From an uncultured Bacilli bacterium (GTDB lineage: Bacteria; Bacillota_I; Bacilli_A; RF39; UBA660): a stretch of DNA of 64,000 nucleotides. Shown piece by piece: positions 40,943 through 49,262 of this stretch. Location: positions 108,170-172,169 of the forward strand of contig CAKONZ010000001.1 in assembly GCA_934098525.1 (NCBI GenBank). Reading direction: 5' to 3'. A program made the position numbers and the translations under genes. Position 1 is the stretch's first letter; every line of letters starts with the position of its first letter. The notes under the pieces were generated by a model. It searched no databases. It was not told the DNA's origin and was given only the letters and a program-made list of their open reading frames with translations.

Positions 40943-41836
40943 ATTATTTAAATACGTAATAGTATTTATTGCCGCTATTGTTCCATCTGATGTAGCTGTT
41001 GTTACTTGTCTTACTGATTTTGTTCTACAATCTCCTGCTACAAATATACCTTCTATGTTGGTTTTCATATTTTCTGATTCAATGTATCCATATTTATCAA
41101 GAGTAATTATATTTTTAAATATTTCATTTGCTGGAATTAGCCCAATCGATAAGAATACTCCATCTGTTTTTATTTCTTTTTCTTCTTCTTTTGTTTTTAT
41201 TGTTACTTTTGTTAATTCTTCGTTTGAAGTATGATATTTTGTAAGAATGGAAGAAAGAATAATTTCAATATTATTTTTGTTATCTAGTTGTTCTATTAAT
41301 TTTTTCTCTGCTGTTAAATAGTCTAAGTTTTGGATGATATATACTTTTTTACAAATATCTGATAGTGATAAGGCATTTATTATTGCACTATTTCCTCCTC
41401 CTACTACTACAACTGTTTTATCTTTGTAGAAGGCACCATCACATGATACGCAAAAGTGTACACCATTACCAATTAAATCTTCTTCATTTTCAATATTTAG
41501 TCTTCTATGTTTACATCCTGTTGCTATTATTATTGATTTTGCTTGATATGTTGTTTCGTCTGTTATTACTTTTTTATCTTTAGTAATTTTTTTTACTTCT
41601 TCTATTGTAAATTCTCCATTTAAATTAGTTACTTGCTCAAATAAGTTATTTGATAACTCACTACCACTTATTTTTATAAAACCTGGATAGTTTTCTACTA
41701 AGGGAGAGGAGGATATTTGTCCTCCTATTGATTCTTTTTCTATTATTAAGACTTTTTTTGATGCTCTTAGTAGATAGATAGCAGCAGTAAGACCAGCAGG
41801 TCCTGCTCCTATTATTATAGTATCATAATTATTCAT
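40934..41836 (-). CDS. trxB: Thioredoxin reductase
   Basis: FAD enzyme that passes electrons from NADPH to a redoxin. 300 residues. FAD-binding IIGAGPAGLTAAIYLLRA, redox pair in FCVSCDGAFY, NAD(P)-binding VVVGGGNSAI and the C-terminal FVAGDCRTKSVRQVTTATSDG. The usual HRR motif for NADPH is not obvious, so cofactor choice is open. Its start overlaps the end of nrdD (8 bases). nrdD ends in a redoxin domain with CPNC, so TrxB is well placed to reduce that domain. Confidence 0.93.
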   Translation of the reverse strand: MNNYDTIIIGAGPAGLTAAIYLLRASKKVLIIEKESIGGQISSSPLVENYPGFIKISGSELSNNLFEQVTNLNGEFTIEEVKKITKDKKVITDETTYQAKSIIIATGCKHRRLNIENEEDLIGNGVHFCVSCDGAFYKDKTVVVVGGGNSAIINALSLSDICKKVYIIQNLDYLTAEKKLIEQLDNKNNIEIILSSILTKYHTSNEELTKVTIKTKEEEKEIKTDGVFLSIGLIPANEIFKNIITLDKYGYIESENMKTNIEGIFVAGDCRTKSVRQVTTATSDGTIAAINTITYLNNKA

Positions 41837-44153
41837 TTAGGAATTTTTTGATATTAGAGAGATTTACAATGTTTTCTTGTTGGTTATTTTTTATTACTAC
41901 TAATGTTGGAGCTTGTTTTACTCCTAGTTTTTTTGTTAATTCTATGTTTTCTTCAGCGTCTATAAATTCATATTTTATTTTTTTGTTATCTAATAATGTT
42001 TTGGCTAATTTACAATTTGGACATGTTTTTGTTCCAAATAACATTATTTTATCTTTTTGTTTTTTTTCTTTTTTTTCTTCACAACAACAAGGGTTATATT
42101 CTTTTCTATTTTTATATTCACTTCTTTTGCCATCGTTCCAGTTTTTAATTGGTCTATAGTATCCTGTTATTCTTGAATATACTTCTGTTTCTTCTCCGCA
42201 TTCTGGGCATTTGAAGTGTTCACCTGCAAAATAGCCATGATTTTTACAAACTGTGTATGTTGGAGATAGAGTGTAATATGGTAATTTATAATTTTCTGCT
42301 ATAGTTCTTACTAATTTTGCAGCACTTTGCCAATCGTTTAATCTTTCTCCTAGGAAAGCATGGAAAACAGTTCCTGATGTATATAATGTTTGTAATTCAT
42401 CTTGTACATCTAGAGCTTCAAATATATCTTCTGTATATCCTACTGGTAAGTGAGATGAGTTTGTGTAATATGGATCTTCTCCATCTTTTGCAGCAGTTAT
42501 GATATCTGGATAACGTTTTTTATCATGTTTAGCAAAACGATATGTTGTTGATTCGGCTGGTGTTGCTTCTAGATTATATAGGTCTCCATATTCTTCTTGA
42601 TAATCAGATAGTTTTTCTCTCATGAAGTTTAAAACTTCTTTAGCAAATTTTTGTGTTTTTTCATGAGTTAGATCTTCTCTTAACCATTTAGCGTTTAGTC
42701 CAACTTCATTCATACCTATTAATCCAATTGTTGAGAAGTGATTATCAAATGTTCCTAGATATCTTTTTGTGTATGGATATAATCCTTCATTTAATAGTTT
42801 TGTTATTACATTTCTTTTTATTTTTAGACTTCTTGCTGAGATATCCATTAATTTAGTAAGACGTTTATAGAAGTCTTTTTCATCTTCTGCTAAGTATGCT
42901 ATTCTTGGTAAGTTGATTGTAACTACTCCAACTGATCCTGTAGATTCACCACTTCCAAAGAAACCACCTGATTTTTTTCTTAATTCTCTTAGGTCTAGTC
43001 TTAGACGACAACACATACTTCTAACATCACTTGGTTCCATATCTGAATTGATGTAATTTGAGAAATAAGGAGTTCCGTATTTAGCTGTCATTTCAAATAA
43101 TAATTTATTGTTTTCTGTTTCGCTCCAATCAAAATCACGAGTAATTGAGTATGTTGGAATTGGATATTGGAAACCTCTTCCGTTGGCATCTCCTTCTACC
43201 ATGATTTCAATAAATGCTTTGTTTACCATGTCCATTTCTTTTTGACAGTCTTTATATTTGAAGTCCATTTCTTTTCCACCTACTATAGCGTTTAATTCTG
43301 CTAGATCGTTTGGAACTGTCCAGTCTAATGTTATATTAGTAAATGGTGCTTGTGTTCCCCATCTTGATGGTGTGTTTACTCCATATATAAATGATTGTAG
43401 GCATTGTTTTGTTTCTTTATATGTTAAGTTATCTACTTTTACAAATGGTGCTAGATAGGTATCAAAACTTGAGAAAGCTTGTGCGCCTGCCCATTCGTTT
43501 TGCATTATTCCTAAGAAGTTTACCATTTGATTACAAAGAGTTGCTAGGTGTTTAGCTGGTGATGATGTTATTTTTCCAGGAACTCCACCAAGGCCTTCTT
43601 TGATTAGTTGTTTTAGACTCCAACCAGCACAATAACCTGTTAACATTGATAAATCGTGAATATGAATTTCAGCATTTCTATGGGCGTTTGCTATTTCTTC
43701 ATCATATACCTCACTTAACCAATAGTTAGCTGTGATTGCACCAGAGTTGCTAAGAATTAGTCCTCCTACTGAGTATGTTACAGTTGAGTTTTCTTTTACA
43801 CGCCAATCTGTTACATTTATATAACTATTTACTACTTCTTTATAGTCTAATATTGTTGATTTTACATTTCTCATTTTTTCATGTAGTTTTCTATATAAGA
43901 TATAAGATTTTGCAACATCTGAGTATCCTGATGCCGATAATACTTTTTCAACACTATCTTGGATATCTTCAACATTTATGATATTGTTTTTTATTTTTGG
44001 TTCAAAGTCCGCAGTTACTTTTAATACCATGAAATCAATGATATCATCATTGGTATTTTTATTTTCTGCTGCAAATGCTTTTTTCATAGCTGTTTTTATT
44101 TTTTCTAAATCAAATTCTACTATTTTTCCTTCTCTTTTTTTTACTTTGTACAT
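41829..44153 (-). CDS. nrdD: Anaerobic ribonucleoside-triphosphate reductase fused to a redoxin domain
   Basis: Glycyl-radical enzyme making dNTPs without oxygen. 774 residues. ATP-cone (about 1-95), then the NrdD barrel (FSSFDTYLAPFVKVDNLTY, GSVGVVTINLPRIAYLAED). The zinc site CKNHGYFAGEHFKCPECG is at 636-652 and the glycyl-radical segment RITGYYRPI has Gly664. A Cys-rich joint (CCC near 689-691) leads to a glutaredoxin/NrdH-like domain at about 700-774 with CPNC (711-714) and cis-Pro749. Such redoxins reduce the NrdD2 subclass, which does not use formate. AGGAGG site before ATG. nrdG is 17 bases upstream, trxB overlaps downstream. Confidence 0.95.
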   Translation of the reverse strand: MYKVKKREGKIVEFDLEKIKTAMKKAFAAENKNTNDDIIDFMVLKVTADFEPKIKNNIINVEDIQDSVEKVLSASGYSDVAKSYILYRKLHEKMRNVKSTILDYKEVVNSYINVTDWRVKENSTVTYSVGGLILSNSGAITANYWLSEVYDEEIANAHRNAEIHIHDLSMLTGYCAGWSLKQLIKEGLGGVPGKITSSPAKHLATLCNQMVNFLGIMQNEWAGAQAFSSFDTYLAPFVKVDNLTYKETKQCLQSFIYGVNTPSRWGTQAPFTNITLDWTVPNDLAELNAIVGGKEMDFKYKDCQKEMDMVNKAFIEIMVEGDANGRGFQYPIPTYSITRDFDWSETENNKLLFEMTAKYGTPYFSNYINSDMEPSDVRSMCCRLRLDLRELRKKSGGFFGSGESTGSVGVVTINLPRIAYLAEDEKDFYKRLTKLMDISARSLKIKRNVITKLLNEGLYPYTKRYLGTFDNHFSTIGLIGMNEVGLNAKWLREDLTHEKTQKFAKEVLNFMREKLSDYQEEYGDLYNLEATPAESTTYRFAKHDKKRYPDIITAAKDGEDPYYTNSSHLPVGYTEDIFEALDVQDELQTLYTSGTVFHAFLGERLNDWQSAAKLVRTIAENYKLPYYTLSPTYTVCKNHGYFAGEHFKCPECGEETEVYSRITGYYRPIKNWNDGKRSEYKNRKEYNPCCCEEKKEKKQKDKIMLFGTKTCPNCKLAKTLLDNKKIKYEFIDAEENIELTKKLGVKQAPTLVVIKNNQQENIVNLSNIKKFLNE

Positions 44154-44170
44154 ATTTTTTCCTCCTACTT

Positions 44171-44860
44171 CTATATTAATCCTCTTACTTGTACATTTGG
44201 ATAATCTTTCTTTATTATTTTTTCTATATTTTTTAATTCATCATTTGTGAATCCATGGAGATTTTTTACTAAAACGTTTTCACTATCAACAAAATTTTGA
44301 AGATAATAGTTTTCATTTTTAAAGTCTTTTAAAAGTGATTTTATGTTTTCTATATTATGATATTCTTTTATTATTGTTGTTCTGAATTCATGATCAATTT
44401 TACTTTCTTTTATCAATTTGATACTTTGTTTTATTAAAGATATGTTTGTGTTATAATTTATAATTTTTTCATATGATGATAAATTATCTTTAATATCCAT
44501 AGCTATATAATCTACTAAGTTATTATCTAGTAATTCTTTTATAATAGCGGGATTAGTACCATTGGTATCAAGTTTTACTTTTAAAGACATTTTTTTTACT
44601 TTTTTTATAAATGGTACTAGATCTTTTTGTAATGTTGGTTCACCACCAGAGATTACTATACCATCTAGTACATTTTTTCTTTTCATAAGATAATTTAATA
44701 CTTCTTCTTCATCAATTAGGCCTTTTTGTTTACTATTTTCTATTAAAGGACTGTTTTGACAAAAAACACATCTGAAATTACATCCTCTAGTAAAAATAAT
44801 ACAGGCTGCATGTTTTGGATAATCTAATAATGTTAATTTATTAAAGCCATCAATTATCAT
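44171..44860 (-). CDS. nrdG: Anaerobic ribonucleotide reductase activase (radical SAM)
   Basis: Cuts S-adenosylmethionine to form the glycyl radical on NrdD. 229 residues from ATG 44860 (an ATG nine bases earlier is also possible; neither has a clear ribosome site, as expected for coupled translation). The radical-SAM cluster Cys27-x3-Cys31-x2-Cys34 sits in RGCNFRCVFCQN, and VISGGEPTLQKDL is the SAM-binding GGE motif. Of the longer NrdG2/PflA-like type (about 230 residues). Overlaps the upstream NrdD-like gene by 11 bases. Confidence 0.94.
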   Translation of the reverse strand: MIIDGFNKLTLLDYPKHAACIIFTRGCNFRCVFCQNSPLIENSKQKGLIDEEEVLNYLMKRKNVLDGIVISGGEPTLQKDLVPFIKKVKKMSLKVKLDTNGTNPAIIKELLDNNLVDYIAMDIKDNLSSYEKIINYNTNISLIKQSIKLIKESKIDHEFRTTIIKEYHNIENIKSLLKDFKNENYYLQNFVDSENVLVKNLHGFTNDELKNIEKIIKKDYPNVQVRGLI

Positions 44861-46796
44861 AAGTAACATCAATTTCTATATATTTGTTTTCACTTGATTT
44901 TAGATTATCTAACATTTTTAATATTGTTTGTTTGTCTGTTTTTTTGTTTATTATTATTTTTGTTAGTGATGAAGTGTATTTTTGATAAATTCCTTGAAGT
45001 TCTATCTTTTTATTGTAATCATTTATATTATTTATATATTTATTGAATGGTTCATATAAGTTTTTATTTATTGATTTTGTAAAACCATATACACTTTTGT
45101 CTATTTTACAGAATTCTTGAAGTATTTTTTTATCATACGTTTCACATATATCAAAATTTAATTTATTATCTATAGTCATTTGATTTGTTTTTGATTTCAT
45201 GTGTTTTATGATTTCTATTATAGTATTTAGATCTTTTTCATTTATTTTGTTGTCTTCTTTTTTATTTAAAATACTTATTGCTTCAATAATTCCTGAGTAT
45301 CCAATAAAGAATATACCATTTCTTATTACTTTTCTTATTTTTTTGGCATCTTCTAATTTTTCGGAATCAAATAGTAAGCCTTTCGAGAATAGACAATTGA
45401 AGTTTTCTTTGTATTTATTAGCTTGAACTTCATAACGCGCTAATAAAGCATTTTTACTTAAGTCCATTATTTCATCCAATTCATTATAAAAGTCTTTTAG
45501 GTTATGATTTTTTAGCGCTATTCTTGATAGATTTATTGTAACTGTTGAGTTTATTGTTCTACCAAGTGAAGTATTTATTTGATCATTTATGTTTTCAAAA
45601 ACTTTTTCACCATTAGAAAAGTAATTTTTGGTTCTGTTTTCTTCTGTTATAAGATGAATTTTTATTTTTGATAATATTTTTTCTGTAATTAGTTCATTGA
45701 TTTCTTTATTATTGTTTAAATAGATATTTGTTATTATTTTTTGTGTTTTTTCTAATGATTTTAGATAGTTTTCTACTATTAGGTTGTTTTCATAGGTGTC
45801 ATAGTTATCTAAACAAATAATTAGTTTATTATATTCTGTTAATTCTATATCTAATATTTTAAATAGTTTTTTGTAATTTTTACTTAGGTTTTCTTTTATT
45901 TCTTCTATAACTATGTTGTTTATTGTATCAAAGTTTTGTTTTAATATTTCATTTTTTAATATGCTTCTTATATTTTTATAGTCAGATAAATTCTCTATTT
46001 CTTCTATTTTTCTTATGAATTCATCTTTATTAAAGTATTCATATGTTCCTGTTAGTTTTAGATAGTTTATAAATTTATTTTTTATTATTTTTTTGTAGTC
46101 TATTAATACTTTTTTTATTAGAATTGTATCAAAATTCATTAATGTGTGTTCTTTATATTGATCTTTTTTACATAGTATTATTGTTTTTATTGTTTCATTG
46201 AAGAAGTCATCTATATTTGAACCTTGAATATATTTTGTATTTAAATGCGATGATGAAGTATTTCCTAATGAATAGCATTTTAAGTCATTTAAATATATTG
46301 TTCCTTCTTCTAAAGCTCTAACTACTTTGTTGTCTATTAAGTAAGCTGAGGCAAATTCTTTTGATATTGTTTTGGCAAATGTATCTAGTAATTCATCTGG
46401 TTTTTTTGTATCATTTGAGTCTTTTGTGTATCCTATTTTTTCTATTGCTTTAACAAATTTGTGTTGTTGTTTCATTGAGAAAACTTCTCTTGATGCTGCT
46501 CTTCTTAATCGATATTTATTGAAGGAAGCATATACGTCATTATATTTTAATTTACTTAAATGTTTTTCTATTATATCTTGAATATCTTCAACATTTATAG
46601 TTTTTCTGTTTTGATAAGTTTCTTCTATTTCTTTTACTACTTTTGAAAAGACTTTATTTACATCTTTTTCATCATATGTATCATAGACACTATCAAATGC
46701 TCTTTTTATAGCTATGGCTATTTTAGTAGAATTGAAATTTACTCTTTGACCGCTTCTTTTTACTACGATTAGATCTTTTAGGGTTTCGCTATTCAT
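44850..46796 (-). CDS. Degenerate NrdD paralogue with ATP-cone, no glycyl-radical site
   Basis: 648 residues from ATG 46796 (AGGAGGTGCAT site). N-terminal ATP-cone (about 10-105): VVKRSGQRVNFNSTKIAIAI and INVEDIQDIIEKHLSKL. Segments align with the true NrdD encoded downstream: ALEEGTIYLNDLKCYSLGN with its HIHDL region, STVTINLSRIALKNHNLKDFY with VVTINLPRIAYLAEDEKDFY, and FSKGLLFDSEKLED...NGIFFIGYSGI with LNEGLYPYTKRY...STIGLIGMNE. It stops without the zinc site or the RxxGY radical loop, and the middle is filled with Lys/Asn/Ile-rich helices. Likely a non-catalytic partner or nucleotide-sensing regulator. Heads the operon. Confidence 0.78.
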   Translation of the reverse strand: MNSETLKDLIVVKRSGQRVNFNSTKIAIAIKRAFDSVYDTYDEKDVNKVFSKVVKEIEETYQNRKTINVEDIQDIIEKHLSKLKYNDVYASFNKYRLRRAASREVFSMKQQHKFVKAIEKIGYTKDSNDTKKPDELLDTFAKTISKEFASAYLIDNKVVRALEEGTIYLNDLKCYSLGNTSSSHLNTKYIQGSNIDDFFNETIKTIILCKKDQYKEHTLMNFDTILIKKVLIDYKKIIKNKFINYLKLTGTYEYFNKDEFIRKIEEIENLSDYKNIRSILKNEILKQNFDTINNIVIEEIKENLSKNYKKLFKILDIELTEYNKLIICLDNYDTYENNLIVENYLKSLEKTQKIITNIYLNNNKEINELITEKILSKIKIHLITEENRTKNYFSNGEKVFENINDQINTSLGRTINSTVTINLSRIALKNHNLKDFYNELDEIMDLSKNALLARYEVQANKYKENFNCLFSKGLLFDSEKLEDAKKIRKVIRNGIFFIGYSGIIEAISILNKKEDNKINEKDLNTIIEIIKHMKSKTNQMTIDNKLNFDICETYDKKILQEFCKIDKSVYGFTKSINKNLYEPFNKYINNINDYNKKIELQGIYQKYTSSLTKIIINKKTDKQTILKMLDNLKSSENKYIEIDVTYDN

Positions 46797-46813
46797 ATGC
46801 ACCTCCTTCTATC

Positions 46814-46826
46814 ATGATTTAATCAT
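46814..46826 (-). promoter_or_regulatory. Palindrome at the nrd transcription start
   Basis: Perfect 13-base palindrome ATGATT-T-AATCAT overlapping the -10 box and the likely start point. Candidate operator; no known regulator matches it clearly. Confidence 0.4.
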
Positions 46827-46850
46827 AGCAAAGTATACCTTTTTGTGCAA
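46822..46850 (-). promoter_or_regulatory. Promoter of the nrd operon
   Basis: Minus strand TTGCAC (46845-46850), 17-base spacer, TATGAT (46822-46827), 26 bases before the ATG at 46796. Confidence 0.75.
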
Positions 46851-46915
46851 TGTTTTTTTTACTTTTTTTTGTTTTTATTTTTTTATTTGCTTTTTATTTT
46901 GATTTATTTTTTTAC

Positions 46916-46945
46916 AAAAAAAACATTACACCCTTTTGGTGTAAC
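46916..46945 (-). terminator. Strong terminator with no adjacent minus-strand gene
   Basis: Minus strand TTACACC-AAAAG-GGTGTAA, then G and eight Ts. It lies upstream of the nrd promoter and faces transcripts coming from the sua5 side, where no minus-strand gene exists until ftsW. Confidence 0.85.
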
Positions 46946-46989
46946 GATTTGCTTAGTTTTATTAACTACTAATTATATTTACAGTGATT

Positions 46990-46996
46990 TGTCGAA
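46990..46996 (+). promoter_or_regulatory. Single Spo0A-like box
   Basis: Exact TGTCGAA in the 290-base nrd/sua5 intergenic region. A lone 7-mer can occur by chance; noted because of the pair at 18030-18046. Confidence 0.2.
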
Positions 46997-47046
46997 CATT
47001 TTACATTGCTTAACATTTTAATGTTTTTTTGTTTTTTTAGATTAAA

Positions 47047-47075
47047 TTGATATTATTATTTTTTTATTATATAAT
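47047..47075 (+). promoter_or_regulatory. Promoter of sua5
   Basis: TTGATA (47047-47052), 17-base spacer, TATAAT (47070-47075). The start codon is 16 bases further, so the leader is very short. Confidence 0.82.
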
Positions 47076-47091
47076 GTTTTTGGTGAATAAA

Positions 47092-48102
47092 ATGAGATTG
47101 ATTAATATGAAAAAAGAAATTAATATTGAAGATATAAAGGATGCTGCTTCTTTAATAAGAGATTCTAAACTTGTTATTTTCCCTACTGAAACTGTTTATG
47201 GAATTGGTGCGAATGGTTTAGATGATAAGGCTGTTAAAAGTATTTTTGTTGCTAAAGGTAGAGAGTCTGATAATCCTTTAATTCTTCATGTTTCTTCATA
47301 TGAAATGATAGAACGAGTTGCTAAGAATATTAATAGTATCGAGAAAAGATTGATTGATGTATTTTTTCCTGGACCACTTACTATTATTTTGGATAAAAAG
47401 GATATTGTTCCTACTTCTGTTACTGCTGGTCTTGATACTGTTGGGGTTAGAATGCCTAGTAATAAAATTGCTAATTTACTTATAAAATACGCTGATGTTC
47501 CTATTGCTGCTCCTTCCGCTAATGCATCTGGTAAACCAAGCGGTGCTAATACACAGGATATTATTTGTGAGTTTAAAGATAGTGTTAGTTGTATAATTGA
47601 TGGTGGTAGTACTGATATTGGATTAGAATCTACTGTAGTAAGGGTTGTTGATGGAAAAGTAAAGATTCTTAGACCCGGTAAAATTTCAAGTGAGGATTTT
47701 ATTGCACATGGTTTTTTAGTTGAACTTGATAAGAATGTTTTTCGAAACGTTAATAAGACTGATAAGGTTATGTCACCAGGAATGAAGTATAGACATTATG
47801 CTCCTTTAAAGAAATGTTTACTTATATATAGTGATGATAATACTAAACTTATAAAGGAAATTTTAAAGTATGAAAATGCTTTGGTTGTTTGTAGAAGTTC
47901 TAATGTCAAGTTTTTTAAAAATACAATTGATATGGGAGAGTCCTTAGAAGATATTTCTCATAATATTTTTCATATTTTAAGAGAAGTTGATAAGACTAAT
48001 TTTGATTTGGTAATTATTGAAGGGGTAAAAAAAGAGGGACTTGGTGTTGCTATTATGAATAGATTAATTAGGGCTTGTTCTCATAATTATATTGAGTTGT
48101 AA
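47092..48102 (+). CDS. sua5: L-threonylcarbamoyladenylate synthase (Sua5/YwlC)
   Basis: Makes threonylcarbamoyl-AMP for the t6A37 modification of ANN-reading tRNAs. 336 residues from ATG 47092 (GGTGAA site); an in-frame ATG at 47107 is also possible. YrdC domain: KLVIFPTETVYGIGANGLDD, KGRESDNPLILHV, VGVRMPSN, AAPSANASGKPSG and LESTVVRV. A linker and the C-terminal Sua5 domain (SPGMKYRHYAPLKKC) make it the long form. Convergent with ftsW, 4 bases between stops, with no strong terminator. Confidence 0.95.
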   Translation: MRLINMKKEINIEDIKDAASLIRDSKLVIFPTETVYGIGANGLDDKAVKSIFVAKGRESDNPLILHVSSYEMIERVAKNINSIEKRLIDVFFPGPLTIILDKKDIVPTSVTAGLDTVGVRMPSNKIANLLIKYADVPIAAPSANASGKPSGANTQDIICEFKDSVSCIIDGGSTDIGLESTVVRVVDGKVKILRPGKISSEDFIAHGFLVELDKNVFRNVNKTDKVMSPGMKYRHYAPLKKCLLIYSDDNTKLIKEILKYENALVVCRSSNVKFFKNTIDMGESLEDISHNIFHILREVDKTNFDLVIIEGVKKEGLGVAIMNRLIRACSHNYIEL

Positions 48103-48106
48103 TTTA

Positions 48107-49192
48107 TTAGTTACTATTTTTTGATAAATTTAAGATTATGCCAATACTTGCCATTGATATTAATAGTGAACTTCCTCCATATGATATAAATGGAAGGGTT
48201 ACTCCTGTTACGGGGATTAATCCTGTTACTACTGATAGGTTTAGAATTGTTTGAAAGATTATTTGAAATATTATTCCGAATATTACATATTTTTTGAATA
48301 AGTCTTCTTCTTTTAAGGCTATTTTAATTCCTGAGTAACACAGTATTAAAAATAAAATTATTACTAATAGGGCTCCAAATATACCAAATTCTTCACATAT
48401 TATTGCGTATATAAAGTCTGTTTGTGGTTCTGGTAAATAAAAATGTTTTTGTCTAGAGTTTAAAAATCCTTGTCCTAGAAGTCCTCCTGGTCCTATGGCG
48501 TATAGGCTTTGAATTATTTGAAATCCTGTTCCTAGAGGGTCTTTCCAAGGGTCTAAGTATGAAATTATTCTTTCCATTCTGTATGGCGCTATTATTATTA
48601 GAGCTACTGCTCCAATTACTCCTATTATTCCTAAAAGATAAAAGTATTTCATATCAGCTCCTGATATGAATAATAGTATTATTATTGATAATGCTAGTAT
48701 TACTCCGGTTCCAAAGTCTGGTTGTAACATTATTAGACCAAAAACAATTAATAGTATAAAAAGTATTGGTAATATTCCTGTCTTTAAGTCTTTATAGGCT
48801 TTTTTATTTTTTGATAAATATTTTGCTGTAAATATAATCATACCCAGCTTTGCTGCTTCACTAGGTTGGATACCAAATGCTCCAATACCAAACCAACTTC
48901 TTGATCCATTTCTTACTACCCCTATTCCTGGTATTGCTACTAGTATTAATAATATTATACATATTAATAAGATAAGGTTTGATTTTTTGTAAAATATATT
49001 ACTATCAATTTTTACTATTATGTTTATGATAATTATACCTATTATTGCAAATATTAATTGGTGTTTTATATATTTAAAGGCATCATTATATTTATATTCT
49101 GCCCATACATATGAAGAAGAATATATCATTAATAATCCTATTAATATTAGAAGTATTGTTGATATGAAAAGTAATGTTCGATATTTTTTCAT
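48107..49192 (-). CDS. ftsW: SEDS-family peptidoglycan glycosyltransferase, FtsW-like
   Basis: Septal glycan polymerase. 361 residues, about ten helices, TAGGTGAT site. Motifs: RNGSRSWFGIGAFGIQPSEAAK, LQPDFGTGVIL, IQSLYAIGPGGLLGQGFLNSRQKHFYLPEPQTDFIYA (with the catalytic-loop Asp) and TLPFISYGGSSLL. FtsW-like rather than RodA by the PEPQTDFIFA-type loop. SpoVE is the close alternative in a spore former; the other SEDS gene at 19773 is more divergent. No terminator is seen before the convergent sua5. Confidence 0.9.
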   Translation of the reverse strand: MKKYRTLLFISTILLILIGLLMIYSSSYVWAEYKYNDAFKYIKHQLIFAIIGIIIINIIVKIDSNIFYKKSNLILLICIILLILVAIPGIGVVRNGSRSWFGIGAFGIQPSEAAKLGMIIFTAKYLSKNKKAYKDLKTGILPILFILLIVFGLIMLQPDFGTGVILALSIIILLFISGADMKYFYLLGIIGVIGAVALIIIAPYRMERIISYLDPWKDPLGTGFQIIQSLYAIGPGGLLGQGFLNSRQKHFYLPEPQTDFIYAIICEEFGIFGALLVIILFLILCYSGIKIALKEEDLFKKYVIFGIIFQIIFQTILNLSVVTGLIPVTGVTLPFISYGGSSLLISMASIGIILNLSKNSN

Positions 49193-49236
49193 AATATCAC
49201 CTATATAATTTTATATAAGGATAATAATTTATATTA

Positions 49237-49262
49237 CAAAAAAAAGAGATTTAAAATCTCTT
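49237..49262 (-). terminator. Terminator after the cohesin gene
   Basis: Near-perfect AAGAGATTT-A-AAATCTCTT followed on the minus strand by eight Ts. Confidence 0.88.

Noticed and set aside
46803..46980. Riboswitch or attenuator leader for the nrd operon
   Set aside because: The terminator at 46916 lies upstream of a good promoter at 46822-46850 that itself is only 26 bases from the first gene.
46800..47046. NrdR boxes in the nrd upstream region
   Set aside because: No tandem ACAC-type 16-mers; the inverted TTACACC/GGTGTAA is better read as a terminator because of the eight-T run.
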